Of a stretch of 9,293 nt of DNA, positions 1 through 6,296 are shown piece by piece. Origin of the DNA: Dehalococcoidia bacterium (GTDB lineage Bacteria; Chloroflexota; Dehalococcoidia; Lucifugimonadales; Lucifugimonadaceae). Position 1 is the stretch's first letter, and each line of letters starts with the position of its first letter. Made by a program: the position numbers and the translations under genes. The stretch lies in the NCBI GenBank assembly GCA_012270805.1, contig JAAXHR010000432.1, positions 1-9,293 on the forward strand, read 5' to 3'. The notes beneath the pieces were generated by a model. The model was given only the letters and a program-made list of their open reading frames with translations, did not search any database and was not told the DNA's origin.

Positions 1-683
1 GGCTCGATATCCGCGAATATGGTCGGGTTAACCAGCGATTCACCGCCGGGCGTCACGTCGAACTGCATGACGCGGTGGTTGCGGAACTCGCCATGGGTTC
101 GACCAGTGTCGCCGATGTATAGGACTGTTTCGTCGGGCGAGAAGGCGATGCCGTTCGGTTTGTCGAAGTCTTCAGACACGACTGTGATCGCCAAGGTGGC
201 ACCATCCACTCGGTAGACGCGGTTGCGATCCTGCTCCGGCTTGTCGCCGTGCCCGAACTCGGGGTGCAGAAAGCCGTAGTCCGGATCGGTGAACCAGATC
301 GAACCGTCAGATTTGACCACGACATCGTTCGGCGAGGTGAGTTTTCCACCCATGTAGCCGTCAGCGACTGGTGCGAGCGTTCCGTCATGCTCGAGTCGCA
401 CAACGGTGCGGCCGCGCGTCAAGCAAGATAGCACGCGTCCTTCGGCATCGACCGTGTTGCCGTTGGCGCAGTCTGAAGGTTGGCGGAAGATATCCATGCC
501 GGATGTCTCGTCCCACTTCAAGATGCGGTTGTTCGGGAAATCGCTGACAATGACATAGTTTCTAGACGGCAGCCAGCACACACCCTCTGCGAACACTAGG
601 TCGCTGGAGATCAGAGTGAGTTCGGGTGATGATCCGAGGATCTGTTGGAACTCGTCCGAGTAGATTTCGAAGGATCCTGACAT
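1..683 (-). CDS. SMP-30/gluconolactonase/LRE-family sugar lactonase, C-terminal part outside the window
   Basis: I translated the minus strand from ATG at 681-683 and found an open frame of 227 codons to the left edge. The family forms six-bladed beta-propellers that hydrolyse sugar lactones using one divalent metal ion. Visible hallmarks are FAEGVCW (Glu33, first metal ligand), SPNDVVVKSDGSIWFTDPDYG (residues 117-137, Asn119 ligand/substrate contact) and PNGIAFSPDE (Asn177 ligand). The last metal aspartate, normally in a PDG motif, lies beyond the edge. There is no signal peptide, so it should be cytoplasmic. AGGAGT (complement of 692-697) sits 8 bases before the ATG and fixes the start. The gene diverges from the aldehyde dehydrogenase. 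A lactonase beside sugar-handling oxidoreductases suggests aldonolactone hydrolysis, but the family also includes esterases and the substrate cannot be read here. The family call is secure. Confidence 0.9.
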   Translation of the reverse strand, partial: MSGSFEIYSDEFQQILGSSPELTLISSDLVFAEGVCWLPSRNYVIVSDFPNNRILKWDETSGMDIFRQPSDCANGNTVDAEGRVLSCLTRGRTVVRLEHDGTLAPVADGYMGGKLTSPNDVVVKSDGSIWFTDPDYGFLHPEFGHGDKPEQDRNRVYRVDGATLAITVVSEDFDKPNGIAFSPDETVLYIGDTGRTHGEFRNHRVMQFDVTPGGESLVNPTIFADIE

Positions 684-878
684 TCGAATCGACTCCTGTT
701 TGGAAAGCTTGGGATTCGCTTATGTTTTGCTGCGTTGTGCGAAGTTTATCGCATCGCGATTGATTAGATGCTGTTTGATGTTGCATCGATTGGATCGTGG
801 AATTTCGCGATTTGTTCGGGAGTGTTAACCTACGCGCAACGACGACACAAACGAATCGAGTCCAACAGGGGTCGAAAA
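684..878. promoter_or_regulatory. Divergent intergenic region between lactonase and aldehyde dehydrogenase genes
   Basis: This 195-base spacer must carry start signals for both outward-facing genes. It holds a Shine-Dalgarno for each: AGGAGT on the minus strand (complement of 692-697) and AGGGG at 867-871 on the plus strand. Near the middle is a short perfect inverted repeat, ATCGC-ATC-GCGAT (748-760), which could be an operator half-site pair. I could not place convincing -35/-10 boxes for either direction. The spacer is visibly more AT-rich than the flanking genes. The regulatory role is inferred from the divergent arrangement only. Confidence 0.4.
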
Positions 879-2288
879 ATGAAGATGTATCTAGCTGGCG
901 AATGGGTGGATCGAGACCACCGGATGGACGTCATCGATCCTTTCGTAGGCGAGGCGTTTGACACCGTGCCCGCGGCATCGGTCGAGGATGTCGTTCTCTC
1001 GGCGCGCGCCGCGGAAGAGGGCAGAGAGCAGATGGCGGCCTTGACCGGCATGGATCGCTACGAGATTCTCACGCGCGCGGTCGAGATCATGATTGATCGA
1101 AAAGAAGACCTCGGGCAGACGATCACCCGCGAAGAGGGCAAGGTCATTTCCGAGGGACGGTTAGAGGTCGATCGTGCGGTGCAGACGATGACGTGGTCGG
1201 CGGAAGAGGCGAAGCGACTTCGCGGGGAGACGATACCGCTCGATGCATCGCCGGGCAACGCCGGCAAGTTCGGCTTCACGGTACGCGTCCCGGTCGGCAT
1301 CGTAGCCGCCATCGCGCCGTTCAACTTTCCGCTCAATCTGGTCGCCCACAAAGTCGGCCCCGCGATTGCGGGGGGAAACGCGGTCATCATCAAGCCAGCA
1401 TCGGACACGCCTTTGTCGGCATTGAAGCTGACCGAGATTCTGCTCGAGGCCGGCGTTCCGGACATGGCGATCCAATGCCTCACCGGTTCGGGTAGCACGA
1501 TCGGCGACGCTCTGGTGTCGCAACCGAATGTTCGCAAGGTCACCTTTACTGGTTCGCGGGAGATCGGCGAGCGGATAACCAAGATGGCGGGGTTGAAGAA
1601 GGTGACGATGGAACTCGGCTCGAACTCGCCGTTGATCGTGATGCCAGACGCGGACATGGACAAGGTCGCAGCGGCGACCGCGCAGAGCGGTTACGCGAAT
1701 GCCGGCCAAGTATGCATCTCAACGCAGCGCGTGATTGTCCAAGAGTCGGCATATGGCGACTACATCGACGCGTTGAAGCCTCAAGTGGAGGCGTTATCGG
1801 TCGGTGACCCTAAGCAGGACGCGATGAACATGGGGCCGTTGGTTCGGGAAACCGACGCGGCGAGAGTCGAGAGTTGGGTCAATGAAGCGGTCGAAGGCGG
1901 AGCAAACTTGGTTTCAGGCGGCACCCGCAACGGTGCGATCATGGCGCCGACCATCCTCGCCGACGTAGATCCTGACATGCGAATTTCGCGAGAAGAGGTG
2001 TTCGGTCCCGCGGTAGCGATCACTCCGGCGGCGGACATCGACCAAGCGATCGAGTTGGCCAACGACAGCAATTTCGGTCTCGCGGCGGCGATCTTCACCC
2101 AGAACGTGGATCACGCAATGCGCTTTGCGCTTGAAGCCGAGGCCGGCAACCTGAACATCAACTCTGGCACCCAGTTCCGCGCCGACATGATGCCGTACGG
2201 CGGACTGAAGGACAGCGGCTTCGGCAAAGAAGGCCCGCCATACGCCATCGACGAGATGACCGAGTTGAAGATGGTGGTGTTTCACTAG
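879..2288 (+). CDS. NAD(P)-dependent aldehyde dehydrogenase, lactaldehyde-dehydrogenase-like
   Basis: This is a complete 469-residue aldehyde dehydrogenase, oxidising an aldehyde to its acid with NAD(P)+ in the cytoplasm. All core elements are present: oxyanion Asn149 in APFNFPLN, cofactor Lys172 in KPAS, FTGS at 223-226 (Rossmann turn), general base Glu245 in MELGSNSP, nucleophile Cys279 in AGQVCIS, and EEVFGPA near the C-terminus. The ELGSN sequence (not ELGGK) and the PFNFPLNLVAHKVGPAIA stretch resemble the family-21/lactaldehyde-dehydrogenase-like and GapN-like branch. A GapN-type or sugar-semialdehyde substrate is also possible. I chose ATG at 879 because AGGGG (867-871) lies 7 bases upstream and homologous sequence begins there; the frame is open back to 768, but that extension is not protein-like. 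It is divergent from the lactonase and precedes the small protease pair by 61 bases. Confidence 0.93.
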   Translation: MKMYLAGEWVDRDHRMDVIDPFVGEAFDTVPAASVEDVVLSARAAEEGREQMAALTGMDRYEILTRAVEIMIDRKEDLGQTITREEGKVISEGRLEVDRAVQTMTWSAEEAKRLRGETIPLDASPGNAGKFGFTVRVPVGIVAAIAPFNFPLNLVAHKVGPAIAGGNAVIIKPASDTPLSALKLTEILLEAGVPDMAIQCLTGSGSTIGDALVSQPNVRKVTFTGSREIGERITKMAGLKKVTMELGSNSPLIVMPDADMDKVAAATAQSGYANAGQVCISTQRVIVQESAYGDYIDALKPQVEALSVGDPKQDAMNMGPLVRETDAARVESWVNEAVEGGANLVSGGTRNGAIMAPTILADVDPDMRISREEVFGPAVAITPAADIDQAIELANDSNFGLAAAIFTQNVDHAMRFALEAEAGNLNINSGTQFRADMMPYGGLKDSGFGKEGPPYAIDEMTELKMVVFH

Positions 2289-2349
2289 ATCGTTAGATTA
2301 CGTAGCGTCGAGACACATACCATAAAGATCAGACACCAGTTAGAGATTC

Positions 2350-2628
2350 ATGGTGGCATCAATGGCACAATCTGCTGCTGCAAGACGCTCCATTGGCGAT
2401 CGAGCGGAGGCGCTCTATAACACTCGGATCAAATACGAACTGAACGACGAGCAACTCGGGAAATTTCTCGCGATTGAAGTCAACACCGGTGAATTCGAAA
2501 TCGGCGATGATGCGCTTTCCACGATGACGGCCTTGCACGAACGGATTGCGGATGCTGAAGTGTTTCTCATGAAACACGGATCGATGCACGCCTACACGCT
2601 AGGGCATTTCCCGCACGATCCCGAATGA
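2350..2628 (+). CDS. Small conserved-type protein partnered with the aspartic protease
   Basis: This is a 92-residue soluble protein with no signal peptide or membrane segment. After a charged helical start (EALYNTRIKYELN, about residues 20-32) comes a short core, GKFLAIEVNTGEFEIGDD (37-54), then a helix and VFLMKHGS (71-78). I recall similar small proteins ('GK[FY]-AI-ETG-[DE][FY]-I' core) encoded directly upstream of clan AA aspartic proteases in cyanobacteria and Chloroflexota. None has an assigned function that I know of. Its TGA overlaps the protease ATG (ATGA, 2625-2628), so the two are probably translationally coupled. The start is uncertain: ATG 2350 has only a weak AGAG upstream, while ATG 2362 follows a GGTGG and would give 88 residues. 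It could be an antitoxin, a chaperone or a substrate of the protease; nothing here decides. Confidence 0.75.
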   Translation: MVASMAQSAAARRSIGDRAEALYNTRIKYELNDEQLGKFLAIEVNTGEFEIGDDALSTMTALHERIADAEVFLMKHGSMHAYTLGHFPHDPE

Positions 2629-3008
2629 TGTTGCGAGGCAACGTTCGTCGATTCGGCGGCGCGTTGTACCCTGTCTGTGTTGTGCACCTTTTCGGCGATA
2701 GTGGGGTACCAGCGCGGTTGGAGACAGTTATCGATACCGGTTTTTCCGGATTGATGACACTACCTGCCACTACGATCGAACAGATGCGTCTCCCAAAAGT
2801 CGGTGAGGCAAGGGCATTTCTCGCGGACGGGATTGAAAGAGAATTCGGTCTGTATAGAGTCGATGTCGATTGGTTCGGTGAATCACGTCCAATCGAGGTG
2901 CTTTGTATGGGCAGATTTCCGCTTCTAGGCATGGCAATGATGGAAGGTCTCGATTTGCGAGTACGAGTTGAGGATGATGGCGAAATCGCCCTGACAGATA
3001 TCGTGTAA
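2625..3008 (+). CDS. Retropepsin-like clan AA aspartic protease (single domain)
   Basis: This is a 127-residue protein with the two marks of a retropepsin-type fold: the catalytic triplet Asp37-Thr38-Gly39 in VIDTGFSGLMTLP, and a hydrophobic-hydrophobic-Gly turn in FPLLGMAMMEGLDLRV (98-113). Only one DTG is present, so an active enzyme would have to be a homodimer with one aspartate from each chain, as in retroviral proteases. There is no leader peptide or membrane segment, so it should be cytosolic. Residues between the motifs (ADGIEREFGLYRVDVDWFGE) are typical of small bacterial members. The start is ATG 2625 or the adjacent ATG 2628; the first overlaps the stop of the upstream partner by four bases. 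The target protein is unknown. The 42-base gap to the GH4 gene need not mean functional linkage with it. Confidence 0.85.
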   Translation: MMLRGNVRRFGGALYPVCVVHLFGDSGVPARLETVIDTGFSGLMTLPATTIEQMRLPKVGEARAFLADGIEREFGLYRVDVDWFGESRPIEVLCMGRFPLLGMAMMEGLDLRVRVEDDGEIALTDIV

Positions 3009-3050
3009 TTGATTGTCGAAATCGTCGTAGAGTGAGGAAATGTCGCTGAT

Positions 3051-4340
3051 ATGCCGCCCAAAATATCGCTGATTGGAGCTGGGAGCGTCGTCTTCGCACG
3101 TCGCCTCTTGCAAGACGTCGCTTGCACGCCGTCGCTGAAAGATTCGCACATCTCGTTGATGGATGTCGATGCAGAACGGTTGCAAGTTATCGGCGATTTC
3201 GCCAAGAAACTATTCGCGGAAGTTGGTTCTGAGGCGAAGATCGAAACGAGCACAGACCGTCGAGAATCTCTCACGGATGCGGATTACGTTTTGACGACGA
3301 TCCGGGTCGGTGATACTTTTGAACGCGATATTGACATTCCTCGTAAGTACGGTATCGATCAAGCAGTTGGCGACACTGTCGGACCGGGCGGCGTGTTCAA
3401 GGCGTTGCGGACGGTGCCGGTGCTGATCGACATCGCGCACGATATCGACGATGTTGCGCCAAACGCGACGCTGCTGAACTACACCAATCCGATGGCGATG
3501 GCGTGTTGGGGGATTACCTCGGAAGCCGATGTTCCGACGATCGGGCTTTGCCATAGCGTTCAGCGCACCACCCAAGATTTGGCAGACTACATCGGTGCGC
3601 CGCAGAACGAGGTGTCGGCCTGGGTCGCGGGTATAAACCATCTGGCGTGGTTCATGCGGTTTGAGAGAAAGGGCGAGGACGCTTATCCGGCACTACGCGA
3701 CGCGATGAACAATCCAGAGATTTTCGCGCTTGACACGGTGCGTTTCGAGGTGATGAAGCACTTCGGTTACTTCGTTACAGAATCAACGCGGCACATGTCT
3801 GAGTATGTGCCTTATTTCCGGACTGATGAGGCGGTGATGGACGAGTTTAGGCTGAACGAGATACGGCAGGACCTCCAGCGGCGTGTGAAACGGGTTGACG
3901 ACCATCTGACGCAGTTGGAGGGGGATGCGTATTCGGACGATCCAATCTCGCCGAGCCGCTCTGACGAGTATGCCTGCCGGATCATGGAGGCGATGGAGAC
4001 GGGAGAGAAGATCGTCATCAACGGCAACGTGCCGAATGACGGTCTGATCGACAACCTGCCATTTGGTTCATGTGTCGAGGTACCGATCCTCATCGACGAA
4101 TTGGGTTTTCATCCCATGCCGGTCGGTGAGCTTCCACCGCAGTGCGCGTCGTTGTCACGGGCGAATATCGCGGTGCAGGAAATGGGAGTTATTGCAGTGC
4201 TGGAGCGGTCGAGAGAGGCTGCGTTCCATGCGGTTGCGCTAGATCCGTTGACTGGGGCGGTCCTTTCGCTGGATCAGATCCGTGCGATGTATGACGAGAT
4301 GTGGGAGGCGCATGGGGATGAGTTGGCGGATTACGAGTAG
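3051..4340 (+). CDS. GH4 family glycosidase, alpha-galactosidase (MelA) type
   Basis: This is a 429-residue glycoside hydrolase family 4 enzyme. The family cleaves glycosides by an unusual redox mechanism: NAD+ transiently oxidises C3, and a divalent metal (usually Mn2+) assists elimination. Seen here are the Rossmann start KISLIGAGSVVF (GAGS 9-12), NYTNPMA (Asn146), the metal-binding cysteine in CHSV (Cys167-His168), NHLAW (His197) and ESTRHMSEYVPYF (244-256), whose Tyr252 is a candidate general base. In the published GH4 motif classes CHSV marks alpha-galactosidases, against CN(I/V)P for phospho-glycosidases and CHEV for alpha-glucosidases, so free alpha-galactosides are the likely substrates. 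It is cytoplasmic, so an importer must exist elsewhere. ATG 3051 is chosen because the Rossmann strand follows at once. GAGG (3034-3037) lies rather far upstream, and an out-of-frame ATG at 3040 opens only a 10-codon frame. Confidence 0.92.
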   Translation: MPPKISLIGAGSVVFARRLLQDVACTPSLKDSHISLMDVDAERLQVIGDFAKKLFAEVGSEAKIETSTDRRESLTDADYVLTTIRVGDTFERDIDIPRKYGIDQAVGDTVGPGGVFKALRTVPVLIDIAHDIDDVAPNATLLNYTNPMAMACWGITSEADVPTIGLCHSVQRTTQDLADYIGAPQNEVSAWVAGINHLAWFMRFERKGEDAYPALRDAMNNPEIFALDTVRFEVMKHFGYFVTESTRHMSEYVPYFRTDEAVMDEFRLNEIRQDLQRRVKRVDDHLTQLEGDAYSDDPISPSRSDEYACRIMEAMETGEKIVINGNVPNDGLIDNLPFGSCVEVPILIDELGFHPMPVGELPPQCASLSRANIAVQEMGVIAVLERSREAAFHAVALDPLTGAVLSLDQIRAMYDEMWEAHGDELADYE

Positions 4341-4355
4341 AAGCGTTGATATATA

Positions 4356-4447
4356 TGTCATTCCGAGCGAAGCGAGGAATCTAACGACCGCGAACAATGA
4401 TTGCCGCGTCAGATTCTTCACTCCGCTGCGCTGCGTTCAGGATGACA
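4356..4447. repeat. Dispersed imperfect palindromic repeat (REP/MITE-like)
   Basis: This is a 92-base element between the GH4 and alcohol dehydrogenase genes. The left arm (4356-4382) begins TGTCATTCCGAGCGAAGCGA. The right arm (4411-4447), read on the other strand, begins TGTCATCCTGAACGCAGCGC, and both arms end in GAATCT. The arms enclose about 28 unrelated bases. Its chance translations (VIPSEARNL on plus, CHPERSAAE on minus) are peptides I recognise as recurring spurious annotations from a repeat scattered through genomes of several phyla. It carries no coding sequence. It could fold into a transcript hairpin that protects or attenuates mRNA between the flanking genes, but that is inference. 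Confidence 0.8.
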
Positions 4448-4499
4448 TGATCGGGAGACGCCGATTGTCAACACACTATAAACACAGAAGGAACAGTTG

Positions 4500-5498
4500 A
4501 TGCGAGCGGCCCAGTCATTCGGCGTAGACGATATTCGGTTTGTTGCGGATGCACCTGATCCCGAACCGCTTGAGACGGATGCGTTGGTGGCGACTGAGAT
4601 GGCGTCGCTTTGCGGCTCTGATCTGCACATGGTCGGCAAGGGTTGGCAGATGCCGGACTACCCCGCACCACCAGGTCACCCCGGCCATGAAGGCGTTGCT
4701 ATCGTGGTCGAGCCGCCGGCGCGGTATCCCGATGGAGATGGGATTGATGAGTTGGAGACGGGCGACCTCGTGTTGACGGTGCCGCATATCTGGTATGCGA
4801 AGTGTTTTGCCGAGTATCAGGCCGTCGATGCGGCGCACATGCTGAAAATGCCGGCCGGCGCGCCAGTGGAGCACGTGTTGATGACGCAGCAACTAGGCAC
4901 TGTGATTTTTGCAACACAGAGATTGCCGGAGTCGCTTGAGGGCAAGACATGTGCAGTTCTGGGTCAAGGCAGCGCGGGTCTGTTTTGGGACTTCGTGCTT
5001 AAGCGTCGAGGGGCGTCGCGGATCATCGCCATCGAACCGGTGGACAGCCGTCGCAACCTATCGGCCAAGTACGGTGCGGATGAGACTGTGGATGTCATCG
5101 GCGATGCGGCTAAGGATGCGGTTTACGATCTGACCGATGGCAAGGGTGCAGATATTGTGATCGAGGCTGTAGGCTCGACACCGACGTTGAGCGACGCGTT
5201 TCGCATGGTCGCCGACGAAGGTCTATGCGTCCTGTTCGGATTGCCGGATAGCAACGATCCAGTGCCGTTCGACTACACCGAGATGTTCAAGAAACGGGCA
5301 AATGCCTACTCGATCCTTGGCGCGCAGGAAGAGCCCGGTCTCAAGACGTTCCGGCGCGCGCTCTCGTGGATAGTCGAAGGCGAGATCGACATGGCGCCCA
5401 TAGTCACGCACCTCATGCCGGTCGAGCAGGTTGAAGAGGCGTTCGAGTTGTCGGAGTCGCGCAGAGATGGGGTAGTGAAAGTGGGGTTGACGTTTTGA
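4500..5498 (+). CDS. Zinc-type medium-chain alcohol/polyol dehydrogenase
   Basis: This is a 332-residue MDR-superfamily dehydrogenase, interconverting an alcohol and a ketone or aldehyde with a nicotinamide cofactor. Cys38 in SLCGSDLH and His63-Glu64 in GHPGHEGV form the catalytic zinc site. GQGSAG (155-160) is the cofactor turn. Glu179 at the end of the second Rossmann strand (RIIAIEP) argues for NAD+ over NADP+. The four-cysteine structural-zinc loop seen in classical members is absent: only Cys102 remains between GDLVLTVP and AEYQAV. The start is ATG 4500, 7 bases after AGAAGGA (4486-4492); the TTG at 4497 is too close to that site. The GH4 gene is 159 bases upstream across a repeat. Sorbitol- or sugar-dehydrogenase-like activity is plausible from neighbours but not shown. 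The C-terminal codons are duplicated in degraded form at 6297-6457. Confidence 0.9.
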   Translation: MRAAQSFGVDDIRFVADAPDPEPLETDALVATEMASLCGSDLHMVGKGWQMPDYPAPPGHPGHEGVAIVVEPPARYPDGDGIDELETGDLVLTVPHIWYAKCFAEYQAVDAAHMLKMPAGAPVEHVLMTQQLGTVIFATQRLPESLEGKTCAVLGQGSAGLFWDFVLKRRGASRIIAIEPVDSRRNLSAKYGADETVDVIGDAAKDAVYDLTDGKGADIVIEAVGSTPTLSDAFRMVADEGLCVLFGLPDSNDPVPFDYTEMFKKRANAYSILGAQEEPGLKTFRRALSWIVEGEIDMAPIVTHLMPVEQVEEAFELSESRRDGVVKVGLTF

Positions 5499-5511
5499 GA
5501 CTTTACACGGT

Positions 5512-5542
5512 TTGGCGGGCGTCGACTGTGAAAAGTTATGAT
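5512..5542 (+). promoter_or_regulatory. Candidate sigma-70-type promoter for the toxin-antitoxin pair
   Basis: TATGAT (5537-5542) matches the -10 consensus at five of six bases. TTGGCG (5512-5517) matches the -35 at four of six with a 19-base spacer, slightly long. It lies 24-54 bases before the antitoxin ATG, where an autoregulated promoter would be expected. I did not see a clear operator palindrome. Support is weak. Confidence 0.25.
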
Positions 5543-5565
5543 ATGGGTTGACCGTTGAAGGTGAT

Positions 5566-5832
5566 ATGGCTAGTATGGGTATCATGAAGACGACACTTGA
5601 CATCCAGGACGAGTTGCTGAAGCGCGCCAAGCGGCATGCACAACGTACCGGACGTCCATTGCGCGCCGTGGTTGAAGAGGGTCTTCGCCAGGTACTATCC
5701 ACCGCGGGCACCAGACGACGTTACTCGTTACCTGATCACAGCGCGGGCGAAGCGGGAGGGCTGGACCCTCTGGAGATGTACTCTTGGCAGGATCTCCGCG
5801 AGGTCATTTACGGAGAGCCTGGAGCCCGGTGA
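5566..5832 (+). CDS. vapB: VapB-type antitoxin (ribbon-helix-helix)
   Basis: This is an 88-residue protein. Residues 7-45 (MKTTLDIQDELLKRAKRHAQ onward to RQVL) have the pattern of a ribbon-helix-helix DNA-binding domain: a short strand with alternating residues, then two helices. The tail YSWQDLREVIYGEPGAR (72-88) resembles the toxin-binding end of VapB proteins. The known role of such proteins is to neutralise the partner PIN toxin and repress their own promoter. ATG 5566 has GAAGGTG (5557-5563) directly upstream; ATG 5584, where similarity begins, is an alternative with a poorer ribosome site, and TTG 5548 is less likely. Its TGA overlaps the toxin GTG by four bases (GTGA, 5829-5832). The pair lies between the intact dehydrogenase and the dehydrogenase relic. 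Confidence 0.85.
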   Translation: MASMGIMKTTLDIQDELLKRAKRHAQRTGRPLRAVVEEGLRQVLSTAGTRRRYSLPDHSAGEAGGLDPLEMYSWQDLREVIYGEPGAR

Positions 5833-6266
5833 TCGCCGTCGACACGAATCTGCTGGTGTATGCACACCGTCGCGAATCGAGGTATCACGATACGGCTGCA
5901 TCGATCATGCGCGGTTTGGCGGAAGGCGAGGATGTGTGGGCTATTCCTTGGCCCTGCTGCTATGAGTTCCTCAGCGTGGTGACCAACCCTCGCATCTGGA
6001 AGGATGGTGCCACCAGCCCAGAACAAGCGTGGCGCCAACTCGCCGCCTGGGCGGCATCTCCTTCGATACGGCTGATTGGTGAGACCGAGGACTTTCCGCA
6101 GATACTGGAGGGTTTCGTGCGACGCCCCAGAGTGATAGGGGGAGTAGTACACGACGCCCGGGTAGCCGCAATATGCGTTGCTCATGGGGCCGAAGCGCTC
6201 CTGACCCGGGACCGTGACTTCTCGCTATTCCCAGAACTCAATACGCGGGACCCGATCGGCGGGTGA
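5829..6266 (+). CDS. vapC: VapC-type PIN-domain ribonuclease toxin
   Basis: This is a 145-residue PIN-domain protein. The acidic metal-binding set is complete: Asp5 in IAVDTNLLVYA, Glu46 in CCYEFLSVVTNPRIW, Asp109 in VVHDARVAAIC and Asp128 in LLTRDRDF. VapC toxins are Mg2+/Mn2+-dependent RNases, often cutting tRNA or rRNA, and are held inactive by VapB. All catalytic residues are intact, so it should be active if expressed. GTG 5829 is chosen because it overlaps the antitoxin stop, has GGAG (5821-5824) upstream, and puts the first beta-strand at the N-terminus; the frame is open upstream to 5784, but that stretch is antitoxin sequence in another frame. The gene ends about 30 bases before the recognisable dehydrogenase relic. 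Whether it cuts tRNA or another RNA cannot be read from sequence. Confidence 0.9.
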   Translation: MIAVDTNLLVYAHRRESRYHDTAASIMRGLAEGEDVWAIPWPCCYEFLSVVTNPRIWKDGATSPEQAWRQLAAWAASPSIRLIGETEDFPQILEGFVRRPRVIGGVVHDARVAAICVAHGAEALLTRDRDFSLFPELNTRDPIGG

Positions 6267-6296
6267 CGTACGATGATTGGTCGTAGCCGTTGGATA

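Noticed and set aside
768..878. N-terminal extension of the aldehyde dehydrogenase frame by 37 codons
   Set aside because: The extra residues do not resemble the family, while ATG 879 has a good AGGGG ribosome site and begins where the domain begins.
1058..1663. Long minus-strand open frame (201 codons) opposite the aldehyde dehydrogenase
   Set aside because: It is antisense to an intact, motif-complete gene. Its translation has no recognisable domain and is rich in Ser, Arg and Pro, as expected for a GC-rich shadow frame.
2567..3274. Minus-strand open frame of 235 codons opposite the protease and the start of the GH4 gene
   Set aside because: It spans two plus-strand genes with clear motifs (DTG, GAGS). 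Its own translation is low-complexity Ser/Arg/Thr with no domain.
4282..4500. Small plus-strand open frame containing VIPSEARNL
   Set aside because: The peptide is a chance translation of the dispersed palindromic repeat at 4356-4447, plus the end of the GH4 gene out of frame.
5784..5828. Longer VapC start 15 codons upstream
   Set aside because: That stretch encodes the antitoxin C-terminus in another frame. GTG 5829 with its stop overlap and GGAG site fits PIN-domain length.
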